A stretch of DNA of 64,000 bases from a bacterium (GCA_030431455.1 JAUIJE010000003.1:328360-392359), one strand, 5' to 3'; numbered from the stretch's first letter, positions 29,153-37,819 are shown. The notes: a model not told the origin generated them from the letters alone. Made by a program: numbers and translations.

Positions 29153-30157
29153 ATGCTCGACAAATTCATACGCCCGTGCGCGTTGTTGGTGTGTACGTCC
29201 GTGTGTGCGTCCGGCGCCTGGGCCCAGGCCGACCGCATCGCCATCATGCCGATGGAAGCGGTCAACATCGAGAGCCAGGTCCGCAACAACGTCGTCAACC
29301 TCAACAAATACTCCGTCGAGCCCGCGCAACAGACGCGCGACGCGGTGATCGCGGCCAAGGACTTGGGCATCGACTGCCAGGGCGCCGATCCCAAGTGTCT
29401 CGCCGGCCTGGGCCGGCTGTCCGGCCTGAGCCGCATCATCGTGGCCGAGTACGACGACAAAACAACCAAGCTGACCCTCACGTCCATTTCCGTGGCCGGC
29501 GCCAGCGTCGAGCAAAGTGTGACCCGAGACCTCGGCCCGGTGAACGACCAAGCCGGCAACATCCGCGTCACCGTGCTCGAGCTGCTCGACCCCGCCGCCC
29601 TCAACGGGCGGGCGTTCATCGGCACCGGCAACATCGCCGCCGAGGTCTTTGTCGACGGGACCAAGGTCGGCACCGCCCCGCTCGATGAGCCCCTCTCGCT
29701 GTCGCCCGGGCCGCACCAGCTGCGCATTGTCGCCGACGGCTACGACCCCTTCGAGAGCGAGATCAACGTCGGCATCGGGCAAGACGTCCAGGTTCAGGCC
29801 AACCTCACCAAGCCCACCGCCGGCGGCGAGGCCGGGGGGATCTCGGTCCACCCGGTGTTGCTCATCGGCTCGGTGATCGGCGGGTTGATGCTCACCGCCG
29901 GGGTGGTGCTCGCGGTGGGCGGGGTCGGGGTCGCGCTGGCCAACGAGGCCCAGCTTTGGGATAGCGACTGCTACACCGATTTCGGCGCGATCATTTCCGG
30001 CGACCCGCGCTGTCAGGCGGGCACGGCCACGCCCGAGACCCAACGGGTGGCCACCACGTCATGGATCGTGGGCGCCTCGGGCGCCGGGGTGGCCTTGACC
30101 GGGGTCGCGGTCGCCGCCGCGGGCATCACCGTGGGCACGCTCCTCGACGACGAGTAA
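29153..30157 (+). CDS. Exported PEGA-domain protein
   Basis: A 334-residue protein with a signal peptide (CALLVCTSVCASGAWA). Residues ~25-165 form a domain with conserved DCQGADPKCLAGLGRLSG. A PEGA beta domain follows at ~165-220 (EVFVDGTKVGTAPLDEPLSL). Two C-terminal transmembrane segments (~235-262 and ~298-325) flank a Cys-containing loop (DSDCYTDFG, GDPRCQAG). PEGA proteins usually sit in the cell envelope and may bind surface polymers. It lies 80 bp upstream of tolR on the same strand, in the place where tolQ might be expected. Confidence 0.8.
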   Translation: MLDKFIRPCALLVCTSVCASGAWAQADRIAIMPMEAVNIESQVRNNVVNLNKYSVEPAQQTRDAVIAAKDLGIDCQGADPKCLAGLGRLSGLSRIIVAEYDDKTTKLTLTSISVAGASVEQSVTRDLGPVNDQAGNIRVTVLELLDPAALNGRAFIGTGNIAAEVFVDGTKVGTAPLDEPLSLSPGPHQLRIVADGYDPFESEINVGIGQDVQVQANLTKPTAGGEAGGISVHPVLLIGSVIGGLMLTAGVVLAVGGVGVALANEAQLWDSDCYTDFGAIISGDPRCQAGTATPETQRVATTSWIVGASGAGVALTGVAVAAAGITVGTLLDDE

Positions 30158-30237
30158 TGACCGGGCGGGCCCAGAGCCGGCTTTATCCAAACGATTGAAT
30201 CGGCTAGGCCCTTCGCGCGTTCACAAGGTGCGAAGCA

Positions 30238-30678
30238 ATGGCGTTTTCGACGAAGAACAGCGGACCGATGAGCGACATCAACGTCACCCCGTTGGTGGAC
30301 GTGATGCTGGTGCTGTTGATCATTTTTATGGTCACCGCCCCGATGCTGACCCAGGGGGTCGAGGTCGAGCTCCCCGGCACCCCCGACGCCGAGCCCGTGC
30401 CCGGTGACGACGAGCGCTTGATCCTCACCGTGACCCAAGACGAGCGCGTGTACCTCGGCACCACCGAGATCCCCAAAGACCGGGTGAGCGACGTGCTGTC
30501 CAACAACGCGCGGCTGGCCACGGAAAAAGAGCTCTACCTGCACGCCGACCACCGGCTGCCCTACGGGGTGGTGGTGGCGGTGATGGCGGCGGCGAAAAAA
30601 GGCGGGGCCCAGTCGCTGGCCATGGTCACCGACCCGGTGGCGAAGACCCCGGCAGGTGCAAAGGCATTGGACGAATGA
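30238..30678 (+). CDS. tolR: ExbD/TolR-family protein
   Basis: A 146-residue ExbD/TolR protein: a short cytoplasmic N-terminus, then a transmembrane helix with the proton-path Asp (SDINVTPLVDVMLVLLIIFM). The periplasmic domain ends with the MTDPV-like segment LAMVTDPVAK. It normally works with TolQ/ExbB in a proton-driven motor. It overlaps the TolA/TonB-like gene by ATGA, and that gene overlaps tolB likewise, so the three are translationally coupled. No TolQ homologue is present in the window. Confidence 0.93.
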   Translation: MAFSTKNSGPMSDINVTPLVDVMLVLLIIFMVTAPMLTQGVEVELPGTPDAEPVPGDDERLILTVTQDERVYLGTTEIPKDRVSDVLSNNARLATEKELYLHADHRLPYGVVVAVMAAAKKGGAQSLAMVTDPVAKTPAGAKALDE

Positions 30679-31436
30679 GCGCCCTCGCGTCCCGCGCCGG
30701 CCAGAACCGCATCCTGATGATCTTCATCGGGACCAGCCTGGCGCTGCACGTGGCGTTCGTGGTGGTGGTGGCGGTGACGTTGTCCTGGGGGAAAAAGCCG
30801 CCCGCGCCGCCCCCGGCGATCAAGACGCGGCTGGTGAAGCTCGGCAAGCAGCGCGACGAAAAGCTCCTGCCCCGGATCGAAAAGAAGGCCCCGCCGCCGC
30901 CGTCGAAAAAGTCGCCCCCCGACGTCCAGAAAGACAAAAAGACCAAAGAGCCGACCCCGAAAAAAGAGCCAGACAAAGAGCCCACCCCGTCGGCGATGGA
31001 CGTGCTCAACAAGTTCAAAGAAAAGCACGCCGACGAGCAGGATCAGCCGAGCCTCTCGGACCTCATCGCCGAGCGCACCAAGACCACCGACGAGGGCCAC
31101 GAGCAAGGCAGCAAAATTGGCACCGAGGTGTCCGGCCGGCTGCGCGCGACCTACAACGACGAAATCCTCGCCAAGATGCAGAGCAACCTCGAGGTCCCCA
31201 ACACCCTCAGCGACGAAGAGCGCGTGCGCCTCAAGGCCCGCGTGTTCCTCCGCATCGACGGGGACGGCTCGCTGCTCTCATCGAAGGTGACCCGAAAAAG
31301 CGGCAACCCCACGTTCGACAACGCGGTGTTGGCCACAGTGAAAAAGAGTGCCCCCTTCTCTGCGCCGCCCCTGACCGAGCGCGATTTTTATCGCAACGGG
31401 GTGAGCGTCAACCTTTGTCCTTCGAGTTGTCGATGA
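30675..31436 (+). CDS. TolA/TonB-like energy transducer
   Basis: A 253-residue protein with one N-terminal transmembrane helix (ILMIFIGTSLALHVAFVVVV). A Lys/Pro/Asp-rich periplasm-spanning linker follows (~35-130). The C-terminal TonB/TolA-like domain (~160-253) contains VFLRIDGDGSLLSSKVTRKSGN and FDNAVLATVKKSAPF. Its position between tolR and tolB and the ATGA overlaps on both sides indicate the TolA role (linking inner and outer membrane), though its C-terminal fold reads as TonB-family. Confidence 0.88.
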   Translation: MSALASRAGQNRILMIFIGTSLALHVAFVVVVAVTLSWGKKPPAPPPAIKTRLVKLGKQRDEKLLPRIEKKAPPPPSKKSPPDVQKDKKTKEPTPKKEPDKEPTPSAMDVLNKFKEKHADEQDQPSLSDLIAERTKTTDEGHEQGSKIGTEVSGRLRATYNDEILAKMQSNLEVPNTLSDEERVRLKARVFLRIDGDGSLLSSKVTRKSGNPTFDNAVLATVKKSAPFSAPPLTERDFYRNGVSVNLCPSSCR

Positions 31437-32773
31437 CATTCGCCCCCCCTTCGCTTCGTGTCTTTGGCTTGGTGTCCGTGCTCTGCATCGGTGCCGCCGC
31501 GCCCTCCTTCGCCCAGGAGGACACCGCCACCGAGGACGGACCGCTCATCGGCGAGGTCGAGGGGGCCTCGTTCAAGCTGTTCCCGTTGGCCGTGCCCGAC
31601 ATCCGCGTCGCCGACAAGCGCTCCGACGAGCGCCGGCCCGCGGTGGGCATCACGTCGGTGCTGCGTCGTGACCTCGCCCTCACCGGGGTGTTCGAAGTCC
31701 TCAAGCCCCAGAGCTACCTCGACACCGACGGGCTGGCCAAGGGCGACGTGAAGTTCGACGACTGGCTCAACATCGGCGCCGACGGGGTGCTCAAGGCCCA
31801 GCTCACCGGCACCCCCGACAAGTTCACGGTGCAGGTCTACGCCTACCAGGTGGCGAGCACCGATCAGGTCCTGTCCCAGTCCTACGCCGGCACCAAGGAC
31901 ACCATCCGCGACGTCGCCCACCGCATCGCCGACGACGTGGTCAAGGCGTTCACCGGCTTGCCCGGGGTCGCGCGCACTCACATTGTGGCGGTCAAAAAGG
32001 TCGCCGGCTCCAAGCACGTGTTCATCATGGACGCCGACGGTGAGCGCCAACGCCAGCTCACCCGCGCGGGCACCCTCAACCTCTTGCCCTCCTGGGCCCC
32101 CGACGGCCGTTCGGTGCTGTTCACCAGCTACCGCTACGACAACCCCGACCTGTTCGAGATCTCCATCGCCGGCGGACCCGCGCGCCGGGTGTCGTCCCGG
32201 CCCGGCCTCAACACCGGTGGCCGCATCTCCCCCGACGGCCAGACCATCGCCCTGACCCTGTCCAAAGACGGCAACAGCGAAATCTACCTGCTCGACCGCC
32301 AAGGGGGCCTCAAAAAGCGCCTCACCAGCTCATGGGGCATCGACACCTCGCCCTACTTCTCCCCCGACGGCAGCAACATTGTGTTCGTGTCGTCGCGGGC
32401 CGGCAACCCCCACCTCTACCGCATGCCCGCGGCGGGGGGCAAAGCCGAGCGGTTGACCTTCCAGGGCAAGTACAACCAGACCCCGGCCTACAGCCCCAAA
32501 GGCAATAAGATTGCGTTCACCGCGCGCGACGAGTTCAACCGCTTCGACCTCTTCATCTACCACGTCGAGGACGGCAAGATCACGCGGGTCACCCAGGACC
32601 AAGGCAACAACGAAGACCCGTCCTTCGCCCCCAACGGCAACCTCATCACCTTCATCTCCGACCGCACCGGTTCGCGGCAAGTGTGGATCGGCACCCTCGA
32701 CGGCCGCTTCCAAGAACGCATCACCACCACCGGCCGCTACAGCTCCCCCAACTGGGGCCCGTTCGAGAAGTAG
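31433..32773 (+). CDS. tolB: Tol-Pal system protein TolB
   Basis: A 446-residue periplasmic TolB. The signal peptide ends in APSFAQ. The N-terminal domain (~30-165) has the TolB opening FKLFPLAVPDIRVADKRS. The C-terminal six-bladed propeller (~175-446) is built from WD40-like/DPP repeats such as SWAPDGRSVLFTSYR, YFSPDGSNIVFVSSR and AYSPKGNKIAFTAR. It starts inside the stop of the tolA-like gene. A pal gene would be expected next, but a small unrelated gene follows. Confidence 0.95.
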   Translation: MTFAPPSLRVFGLVSVLCIGAAAPSFAQEDTATEDGPLIGEVEGASFKLFPLAVPDIRVADKRSDERRPAVGITSVLRRDLALTGVFEVLKPQSYLDTDGLAKGDVKFDDWLNIGADGVLKAQLTGTPDKFTVQVYAYQVASTDQVLSQSYAGTKDTIRDVAHRIADDVVKAFTGLPGVARTHIVAVKKVAGSKHVFIMDADGERQRQLTRAGTLNLLPSWAPDGRSVLFTSYRYDNPDLFEISIAGGPARRVSSRPGLNTGGRISPDGQTIALTLSKDGNSEIYLLDRQGGLKKRLTSSWGIDTSPYFSPDGSNIVFVSSRAGNPHLYRMPAAGGKAERLTFQGKYNQTPAYSPKGNKIAFTARDEFNRFDLFIYHVEDGKITRVTQDQGNNEDPSFAPNGNLITFISDRTGSRQVWIGTLDGRFQERITTTGRYSSPNWGPFEK

Positions 32774-32814
32774 ACGCGCCTTTCCCCGCGGGGGGCGCTG
32801 GTTACACTCCCGGC

Positions 32815-33162
32815 ATGCTCCGCGACGACGTCATCCTGCGCCAGATCAACCGCTTGGTCGAAGGCATCCTCCAAGGCCGGGCGGCCAAAAAGCAGGACCC
32901 CATCACCTGGGCGGTGAGCCTCGACGAGATGATCGAGGACCTCTTCGGCCTGTCCCCGGCCCTGGCCCGCCGTCTCAGCCCGGGTTCGCTCCGGTCGTTG
33001 CTCACGGCCCAGGGTCCGCACGCCCCGGTGGCCCTCGGGGTGCTCTTGTGCCAATCGGAGGACGAACGGGACGTGGCCCAGGGCCGTGCGCTGCTCGCCG
33101 GTGTCGACCTGGACGACCTCCCCCCCGAACTGGCCGCGTTGGTCCCCGGAGACTTTCCATGA
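32815..33162 (+). CDS. Small helical protein of unknown function
   Basis: A 115-residue soluble, mostly helical protein beginning MLRDDVILRQINRLVEGILQ. This opening recalls short proteins annotated DUF6483 in other phyla, but that likeness is weak. There is no signal peptide, metal motif or enzymatic signature. It lies 41 bp after tolB and overlaps the next gene by ATGA, so it belongs to the same transcription unit as the exported methyltransferase-like protein. Confidence 0.65.
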   Translation: MLRDDVILRQINRLVEGILQGRAAKKQDPITWAVSLDEMIEDLFGLSPALARRLSPGSLRSLLTAQGPHAPVALGVLLCQSEDERDVAQGRALLAGVDLDDLPPELAALVPGDFP

Positions 33163-33980
33163 ACATTGTGCACGCCCCGCTTCTGAGCGCCCTGCTCGCC
33201 CTCCCCGTCGCCGCCCAAGGAGGCCCCGTGTCCCAGCCTGCATCCCCCCCGCCGGCGTCGGCGGACAAGCCCCACCAATGCAAACACGAGGGCCACACCC
33301 CCGACCAGTGCCCCCACAAAGGCCAAAAAGGGCACGACCACCACCACGGGGCGCACCACACCCCCGGGGCGATGCACAAGGAGGGCATGCACGCCCACCA
33401 CCGGTTCGACAACGCCGAGAAGTGGGCCGAGCACTTCGACGCCGCGGAGCGCGCGGCCTGGCAAAAGCCCGACGCGGTGATCGACCTGCTCGCCCTCTCG
33501 GACAATGCTCATGTGGCCGACATTGGCTCGGCCACCGGCTACTTCGCGGCCCGCATCGCCAAGCGGGTGCCCAATGGCCACGTGTGGGGGGTCGACATCG
33601 AACCCGACATGGTGCGCTACCTCAACGATCGCGCCCAAAAAGAAGGCCTCACCAACCTCGTCTCCACCCTGGGCGCGGCCGACAACCCCCAGCTCACCAA
33701 TCCCGTCGACGTGGTCTTGGTCGTCGACACCTACCACCACATCGCCGACCGCACCGCCTACTTTGAGCGCCTGCGCAACCAGATCAAACCCGGCGGGGTC
33801 GTGGCCATCGTCGACTTCAAGGACCACGCGACCCCGCACGGGCCGCCCCCCAAAATGCGCTTGAGCGCCCAGCAGGTCATCGACGAGCTCCAGCCCGCCG
33901 ACTACAGCCTCATGCTCCTCGACGAGACCACCTTGCCCGAGCAGTACGTGTTGGTGTTCAAGGCCAACGCCAAAAACTGA
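33159..33980 (+). CDS. Exported His-rich methyltransferase-like protein
   Basis: A 273-residue protein. It begins with a signal peptide (MNIVHAPLLSALLALPVAAQ), then a His/Lys/Cys-rich segment (~35-80, with HQCKHEGHTPDQCPHKG and HDHHHGAHH) that looks metal-binding. A class I methyltransferase fold follows: motif I VADIGSATGYFAARIA (~120), acidic strand-2 end VDIEPDM, motif IV VLVVDTYHHIAD. SAM is not expected in the periplasm, so either export does not happen or the domain binds something else. The ATG overlaps the preceding stop, and copy 33158 of the dispersed word spans it. Confidence 0.82.
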   Translation: MNIVHAPLLSALLALPVAAQGGPVSQPASPPPASADKPHQCKHEGHTPDQCPHKGQKGHDHHHGAHHTPGAMHKEGMHAHHRFDNAEKWAEHFDAAERAAWQKPDAVIDLLALSDNAHVADIGSATGYFAARIAKRVPNGHVWGVDIEPDMVRYLNDRAQKEGLTNLVSTLGAADNPQLTNPVDVVLVVDTYHHIADRTAYFERLRNQIKPGGVVAIVDFKDHATPHGPPPKMRLSAQQVIDELQPADYSLMLLDETTLPEQYVLVFKANAKN

Positions 33981-34033
33981 CGTTCACCGACTGGCCGCGG
34001 TTTGGTAGGGTGGCCGCACCGCAGGTTGCGGTT

Positions 34034-34074
34034 CCCGACGAGACGCGCCGTACCGGGTGAGGACAAGACGACGC
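34034..34074 (+). promoter_or_regulatory. Guanidine-III (ykkC-III) riboswitch
   Basis: The stretch CCCGACGAGACGCGCCGTAC (34034-34053), then CGGGTGA and GGACAAGACGACGC (to 34074), reproduces the conserved guanidine-III aptamer: an ACGAG loop, the CGCGCCGTAC-CGGG pairing and the GGACAAGACG pseudoknot strand. It ends 12 nt before the start codon of a SugE/Gdx exporter and only 2 nt before the GGAG ribosome site. Ligand binding therefore most likely frees the site and switches translation on. This is recalled family knowledge matched by eye, not a covariance search. Confidence 0.88.
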
Positions 34075-34086
34075 ACGGAGGCATTT

Positions 34087-34419
34087 ATGTCGTCGTGGCT
34101 GTTGGTCATTGGCGCGGGCGTTCTCGAGGTGGTGTGGGCCGCGGGCCTGCGCCAGTCGCGTGGCTTCACCCTTCCCGGCTGGACGGTGCTGACCGTCATC
34201 GGCATCGCCGCGAGCATGTGGATGCTCGCGCTCTCGGTGCGCACCCTGCCCGTCGGCACCGCCTACGCGGTGTGGGTGGGCGTGGGCGTGTGCGGCTCGG
34301 CCCTGTTTGGCGCGTGGGTCTTCGGCGAGCACGTGCCCCCGGTGCGGGTCCTGTTCTTGGTGATGCTCGTGGTCGCGATCATCGGGCTCAAGCTCACCGC
34401 CCATCCCGCCCCGGCCTGA
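34087..34419 (+). CDS. gdx: Guanidinium exporter, SMR family
   Basis: A 110-residue four-helix small multidrug resistance protein of the SugE/Gdx branch. The conserved Glu is in VLEVVWAAGLRQS (~13-25), and the GTAYAVWVGVG helix-2/3 signature and IGLKL ending are typical. Gdx proteins exchange guanidinium for protons across the inner membrane. The ATG follows GGAGG at suitable spacing, and the upstream guanidine-III riboswitch independently supports the substrate. Confidence 0.95.
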   Translation: MSSWLLVIGAGVLEVVWAAGLRQSRGFTLPGWTVLTVIGIAASMWMLALSVRTLPVGTAYAVWVGVGVCGSALFGAWVFGEHVPPVRVLFLVMLVVAIIGLKLTAHPAPA

Positions 34420-34428
34420 CCCCGCCGG

Positions 34429-35388
34429 TCACGCCTGGGCGTGCCAGGCCACGGTCTCGGCAAAACACGTCTCGAGATCGCGCGGGGTCCACCCCGCCAC
34501 GTCGCGCAGCCGTTGCCCGTTGCACTCGACGTAGGGCGCGGCGTCGCGCAGCTTGTCCCGGTTGAACGGGCTTTTGCCCCGGACCAAACACGTCACCGCC
34601 TCGAGGGTGGCGGCCAGCGTCCACAACGCGGGCCGGGGCACGGGCACCGCCCAGGGGTCGCGCCGGCCCATGGCCCGGGCGAAGCCGCGGGCGAGCTCGG
34701 GGATCGACGTGGACACCCCCTGCTCGACGAAGAACGCGTCCCCCGACGTGGTGGGGGCGTCGAGCAACGCCACGATGCCGTCCGCGGTGTCGCGCCCCGA
34801 ACAGATCGCCATCTTGCGCGGCCCCACGTCGAGGACCACCCCGCGGCGCGCCATCTCCAGCACCGGCACAATGCGACTGTCTCGCGGACCGAACAGGGCC
34901 GGGGGCCGCACGATCACGGTGTGCACTTGGTCTTTGTACCCGCGCACCACCGCCTCGGCCTTGTGTTTGGACAGCCCGTACCGGCTCGCGGGCCGGGGCG
35001 CGCTGTCGTCGTCGTGGGGCCGGCCCTTTTGGCTCGGGCCCACCGCGGCCAGCGACGAGACCAACACCGCGCGCGGGGTCTTTTGTTGGGCCATCGCGGC
35101 CCAGAGCTTTTCGGTGGGGGCGACGTTGAGCGCCTCCATCTCGGCCAGCGACGTGACCTTGCCCCCGCCCGCGCTGTGCACCACCGCGTCGATGCCGGCC
35201 AGGGCCGCGACGAGGTCGTCGTGGGGGGCGCGGAAGTCGACGACACGTTTTTCGAAGCCGTGCGCGTCGATGAAGGTGGTGTCCGAGCTTTGGCGAACGG
35301 CCGCCACCGGCTCGTGGCCAGCGGCCCGCAACGACTCCAACAGGTGAGAACCCAAAAACCCGCTCGCCCCGGTGACCAACACCCGCAT
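34429..35388 (-). CDS. NAD(P)-dependent epimerase/dehydratase
   Basis: A 319-residue extended short-chain dehydrogenase. The nucleotide-binding motif TGASGFLGSHL is at the N-terminus, and the catalytic YGLSKHKAE (YxxxK) at ~140. A VRPPALFGPRDSRIVPV segment typical of NAD-dependent epimerases and 3-beta-HSD-like enzymes is at ~165. The start was set at MRVLVTG; six codons upstream form an alternative. Substrate is not predictable. It is convergent with gdx, 9 bp apart. Confidence 0.88.
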   Translation of the reverse strand: MRVLVTGASGFLGSHLLESLRAAGHEPVAAVRQSSDTTFIDAHGFEKRVVDFRAPHDDLVAALAGIDAVVHSAGGGKVTSLAEMEALNVAPTEKLWAAMAQQKTPRAVLVSSLAAVGPSQKGRPHDDDSAPRPASRYGLSKHKAEAVVRGYKDQVHTVIVRPPALFGPRDSRIVPVLEMARRGVVLDVGPRKMAICSGRDTADGIVALLDAPTTSGDAFFVEQGVSTSIPELARGFARAMGRRDPWAVPVPRPALWTLAATLEAVTCLVRGKSPFNRDKLRDAAPYVECNGQRLRDVAGWTPRDLETCFAETVAWHAQA

Positions 35389-35474
35389 GTCTGCCTCCCG
35401 ACCCATAATAGGTCACTTGATTAATTAACGCACGGCCGCCGGCATTCGGCAAGGCCGCGGCGTCACCTGTCAGG

Positions 35475-36149
35475 TCAGGACGAGAGGTTGCGCTGGGCGG
35501 TGGCGGGCAGGTCGCGCCACGCGGACAGGTCGAGGTCGGCCGCGGGGTCTTTGCCGTCCAGGTGGTCGAACAGATACGAGAGCGCGTCGAACCCCCAGAA
35601 CAGTTCGCGGCCCACAATCATACTGGGCACCCCGAACACCCCTTGTTCGATGGCGGACTCGGTGTTGGCCCGCAGCTGGGCCTTGACCTCGAAGCTGCCC
35701 GCGGCCTCGATCAAACCCGCCCCGTCGAGCCCTGCGTCGTCGAGCGCGGCCTGGGTCACCGCCGCGTCGTCGAGCCCCGCGGCCCCGTAGCGCTTGCCCC
35801 CCCAGGCCACCGCGTACAGCGCGCTCACCGCGGTGGGCTGGACGTCGGGCCGGGCCGCACACACCGCCCGCAGGGCGAGCAGCGGGTTGAACGGATGGGC
35901 CGGCGGGGGCACGAGCTTGACCCCCACCTTGGCCGCGCCGCGCACCACATCCTTGAACACGTAGGTGCGCTTGTCGGGAATCTCCGCCGGGCCTTTTTGT
36001 CCCCCGTGCTGCAACAACGGCGCGAGCAGGGTGGGCAACACCTCGAGGTGGAAATCGCCTCGGACCTTTTGGGCATCGAGCAGCGCGTGCCACGCGAGGT
36101 AGGCGTAGGGGGACAGGAAGTCGAAATGAAACTGCACGGTCTTCATCAT
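35475..36149 (-). CDS. DsbA/HCCA-isomerase-like oxidoreductase
   Basis: A 224-residue thioredoxin-fold protein of the 2-hydroxychromene-2-carboxylate isomerase (kappa GST-like/DsbA) family. FHFDFLSPYAYLAW at ~6-19 carries the conserved SPYAY with Ser in place of the DsbA Cys. The C-terminal VFGVPSMIVGRELFWGFD matches the family cis-Pro loop (GVPS). Such enzymes use glutathione-like thiols on aromatic substrates. The ATG overlaps the previous stop. It is last in a three-gene overlapping operon (37689 to 35475). Confidence 0.88.
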   Translation of the reverse strand: MMKTVQFHFDFLSPYAYLAWHALLDAQKVRGDFHLEVLPTLLAPLLQHGGQKGPAEIPDKRTYVFKDVVRGAAKVGVKLVPPPAHPFNPLLALRAVCAARPDVQPTAVSALYAVAWGGKRYGAAGLDDAAVTQAALDDAGLDGAGLIEAAGSFEVKAQLRANTESAIEQGVFGVPSMIVGRELFWGFDALSYLFDHLDGKDPAADLDLSAWRDLPATAQRNLSS

Positions 36150-37000
36150 TGCTCCAGCGCATCCAGCGCCAGGTACACGCTGATCATCGCCTCGGGTCCG
36201 TCGACCCGCGCCTTGAACAAATGCTGGGCCCCGAGTTTGACCGCGGCGTGACCACACAAGCGCTGGGCCATGGTGGGGGGGCAAAACAGCTCGGCGGCGG
36301 TGAGCGCGCGCAGGCCACGCCCGGCGCCCTTCTTGGCCCGCGCGCCCCGCTCCCGCTGGTCCTCGGGGAGCGCTTCATTGCCCCAGCCCCAAATGAAATT
36401 GCGTGACTCTTCATGGTGGGTGGCGAGCACGGTGGCGCGGAACGTCGCCACCGGCGCCTCTTGGGCCAAAAACTCGATGCGCCCCGCGGCCACGTCCAGG
36501 GCATAGCGGTCGCTCTTTTCGTGCAGTGACAGGGGGAGGAGCTGTTGCTCGGCCTCGGCGGTCTGGTTGAGCGCCGCGAACAGGGCCGGGGTGTGAAAGA
36601 ACACCTCTTGTTCGCTCTGGTCGATGCGCCGCTTGACCCGCACCACGTCGTCGGCGTCCACCCACCAAAAGGCCTGGGCCCCGTCACCGTCGGGGGGCCG
36701 CAGCACCAGCTTGCCGCGCTGGGGGGCAAAGCGGATGCGCTCGCCGAACATGTGGCCGAGCGCGCCGATCAGGGCGTTGAGCGTGTCGAGCACCTCGTCG
36801 TCGGCGTAGCCCAACTCCGGCCGCGGCGGCGCCGCCGCCGGCGCGGTGCCGGTGAGATCGATGAGGCAAATCTGCGCCCCGTCGTCGGTGGGGCCGAACG
36901 CGAGCTCGGCCTCGGACACCGGCCGCTCAAACGCCAGCGGCAACCAATCGTAGAGCTCGAAAAAGAGTTCGTCGGGGCTGATGGGTTGTTCTTCGGTCAA
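36146..37000 (-). CDS. Conserved protein, DUF6882-like
   Basis: A 284-residue soluble protein starting at TTG, which overlaps the upstream stop as TTGA. The central segment ATVLATHHEESRNFIWGWGN (~195-215) resembles the WAWAN signature of DUF6882 proteins. The N-terminal half (~1-120) is acidic, with no recognised motif. There is no signal peptide or membrane segment. It is translationally coupled to both neighbours. Family assignment is from memory and tentative; function is unknown. Confidence 0.65.
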   Translation of the reverse strand: MTEEQPISPDELFFELYDWLPLAFERPVSEAELAFGPTDDGAQICLIDLTGTAPAAAPPRPELGYADDEVLDTLNALIGALGHMFGERIRFAPQRGKLVLRPPDGDGAQAFWWVDADDVVRVKRRIDQSEQEVFFHTPALFAALNQTAEAEQQLLPLSLHEKSDRYALDVAAGRIEFLAQEAPVATFRATVLATHHEESRNFIWGWGNEALPEDQRERGARAKKGAGRGLRALTAAELFCPPTMAQRLCGHAAVKLGAQHLFKARVDGPEAMISVYLALDALEQ

Positions 37001-37689
37001 AACCGCACCTCGGCCGCGACGGGGCCGGGCGCCTCGAGCGCCGCGCGGTCCTCCGCCTTCGCCATGTCACTGTAGGTGTTCAGGGCGAGCACCGGCATCA
37101 GATAAAACACATTGAGCGGAATGAGCACCGGCGGACACACCAACGTCGACAACGCGTGCAGGGCGGCATAGCCGACCATGGTCCAGACATAGCCCTCGGG
37201 CGCGCGCTCGGTCAGCACCGGCAAAAACCACACCGTGGGGAAAAACTCCCCGAACACCCCCGACACCACCCAGAACAGCAGCACCTTGTCCGCGACATCG
37301 GCGTGCAGGTCGTCATCGAGCCAGACCGGAAACGCCCGCTCGATCAGCCCCTTCTTCGGAGAGATTTCTTTTTCCTGTGAAATTAGGGAGTTAGACGCAG
37401 GTGGGCCGAGGGCCCGCCCCCACCGCCGCCACGGCTTCCCCGCACGGGCGAACCCGTCCGTGCCCCCGACGTGTTCGTTCGGGGGAGCCGCTTTGTCGGT
37501 TACCCGCTCGACACGCTCCGGCGCGCGGGTTGAGCGGACCCTCTTGATGTCATCCGGGCGGCCGGGCCGGCAGTTGCGGTCGGTCGCCCCAACCGTGCAG
37601 AAAGAATCAGAAATTTCGCCAGATCCAGCCGCCGCGGGCGCCGCCGCGACAAGTCCCACGCACACCCAACCCAGCACGGTCCGGCCCAT
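36997..37689 (-). CDS. Membrane protein, first gene of the isomerase operon
   Basis: A 230-residue protein with a signal peptide (MGRTVLGWVCVGLVAAAPAAAG) and a poorly conserved Arg/Pro-rich middle. Three hydrophobic segments lie in the C-terminal 110 residues (VLLFWVVSGVFGEFFPTVWF, TMVGYAALHALSTLVC and PPVLIPLNVFYLMPVLAL). No family is recognised. The start was chosen for the signal peptide; upstream codons run antisense to the rpmH promoter and gene. Confidence 0.6.
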   Translation of the reverse strand: MGRTVLGWVCVGLVAAAPAAAGSGEISDSFCTVGATDRNCRPGRPDDIKRVRSTRAPERVERVTDKAAPPNEHVGGTDGFARAGKPWRRWGRALGPPASNSLISQEKEISPKKGLIERAFPVWLDDDLHADVADKVLLFWVVSGVFGEFFPTVWFLPVLTERAPEGYVWTMVGYAALHALSTLVCPPVLIPLNVFYLMPVLALNTYSDMAKAEDRAALEAPGPVAAEVRF

Positions 37690-37773
37690 GGGGGGCGTGT
37701 GGTGGCGGGAGGTTTTGCCGTCAATGCCCAAAGGACAAAGAGCTTTTCGGCCCCGCTTTTCGCCGGTCGGGAG

Positions 37774-37801
37774 TTGACATCGCCGCCTGCGATCGTAGGT
37801 A
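37774..37801 (+). promoter_or_regulatory. Sigma-70-type promoter of rpmH
   Basis: A perfect -35 hexamer TTGACA (37774-37779) is separated by 16 bp from a -10-like TAGGTA (37796-37801). Transcription would start about 12 nt before the rpmH ATG. The -35 is exact and the position is right; the -10 is a moderate match. Confidence 0.65.
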
Positions 37802-37819
37802 TGGCGGTCGGAGAATGTC

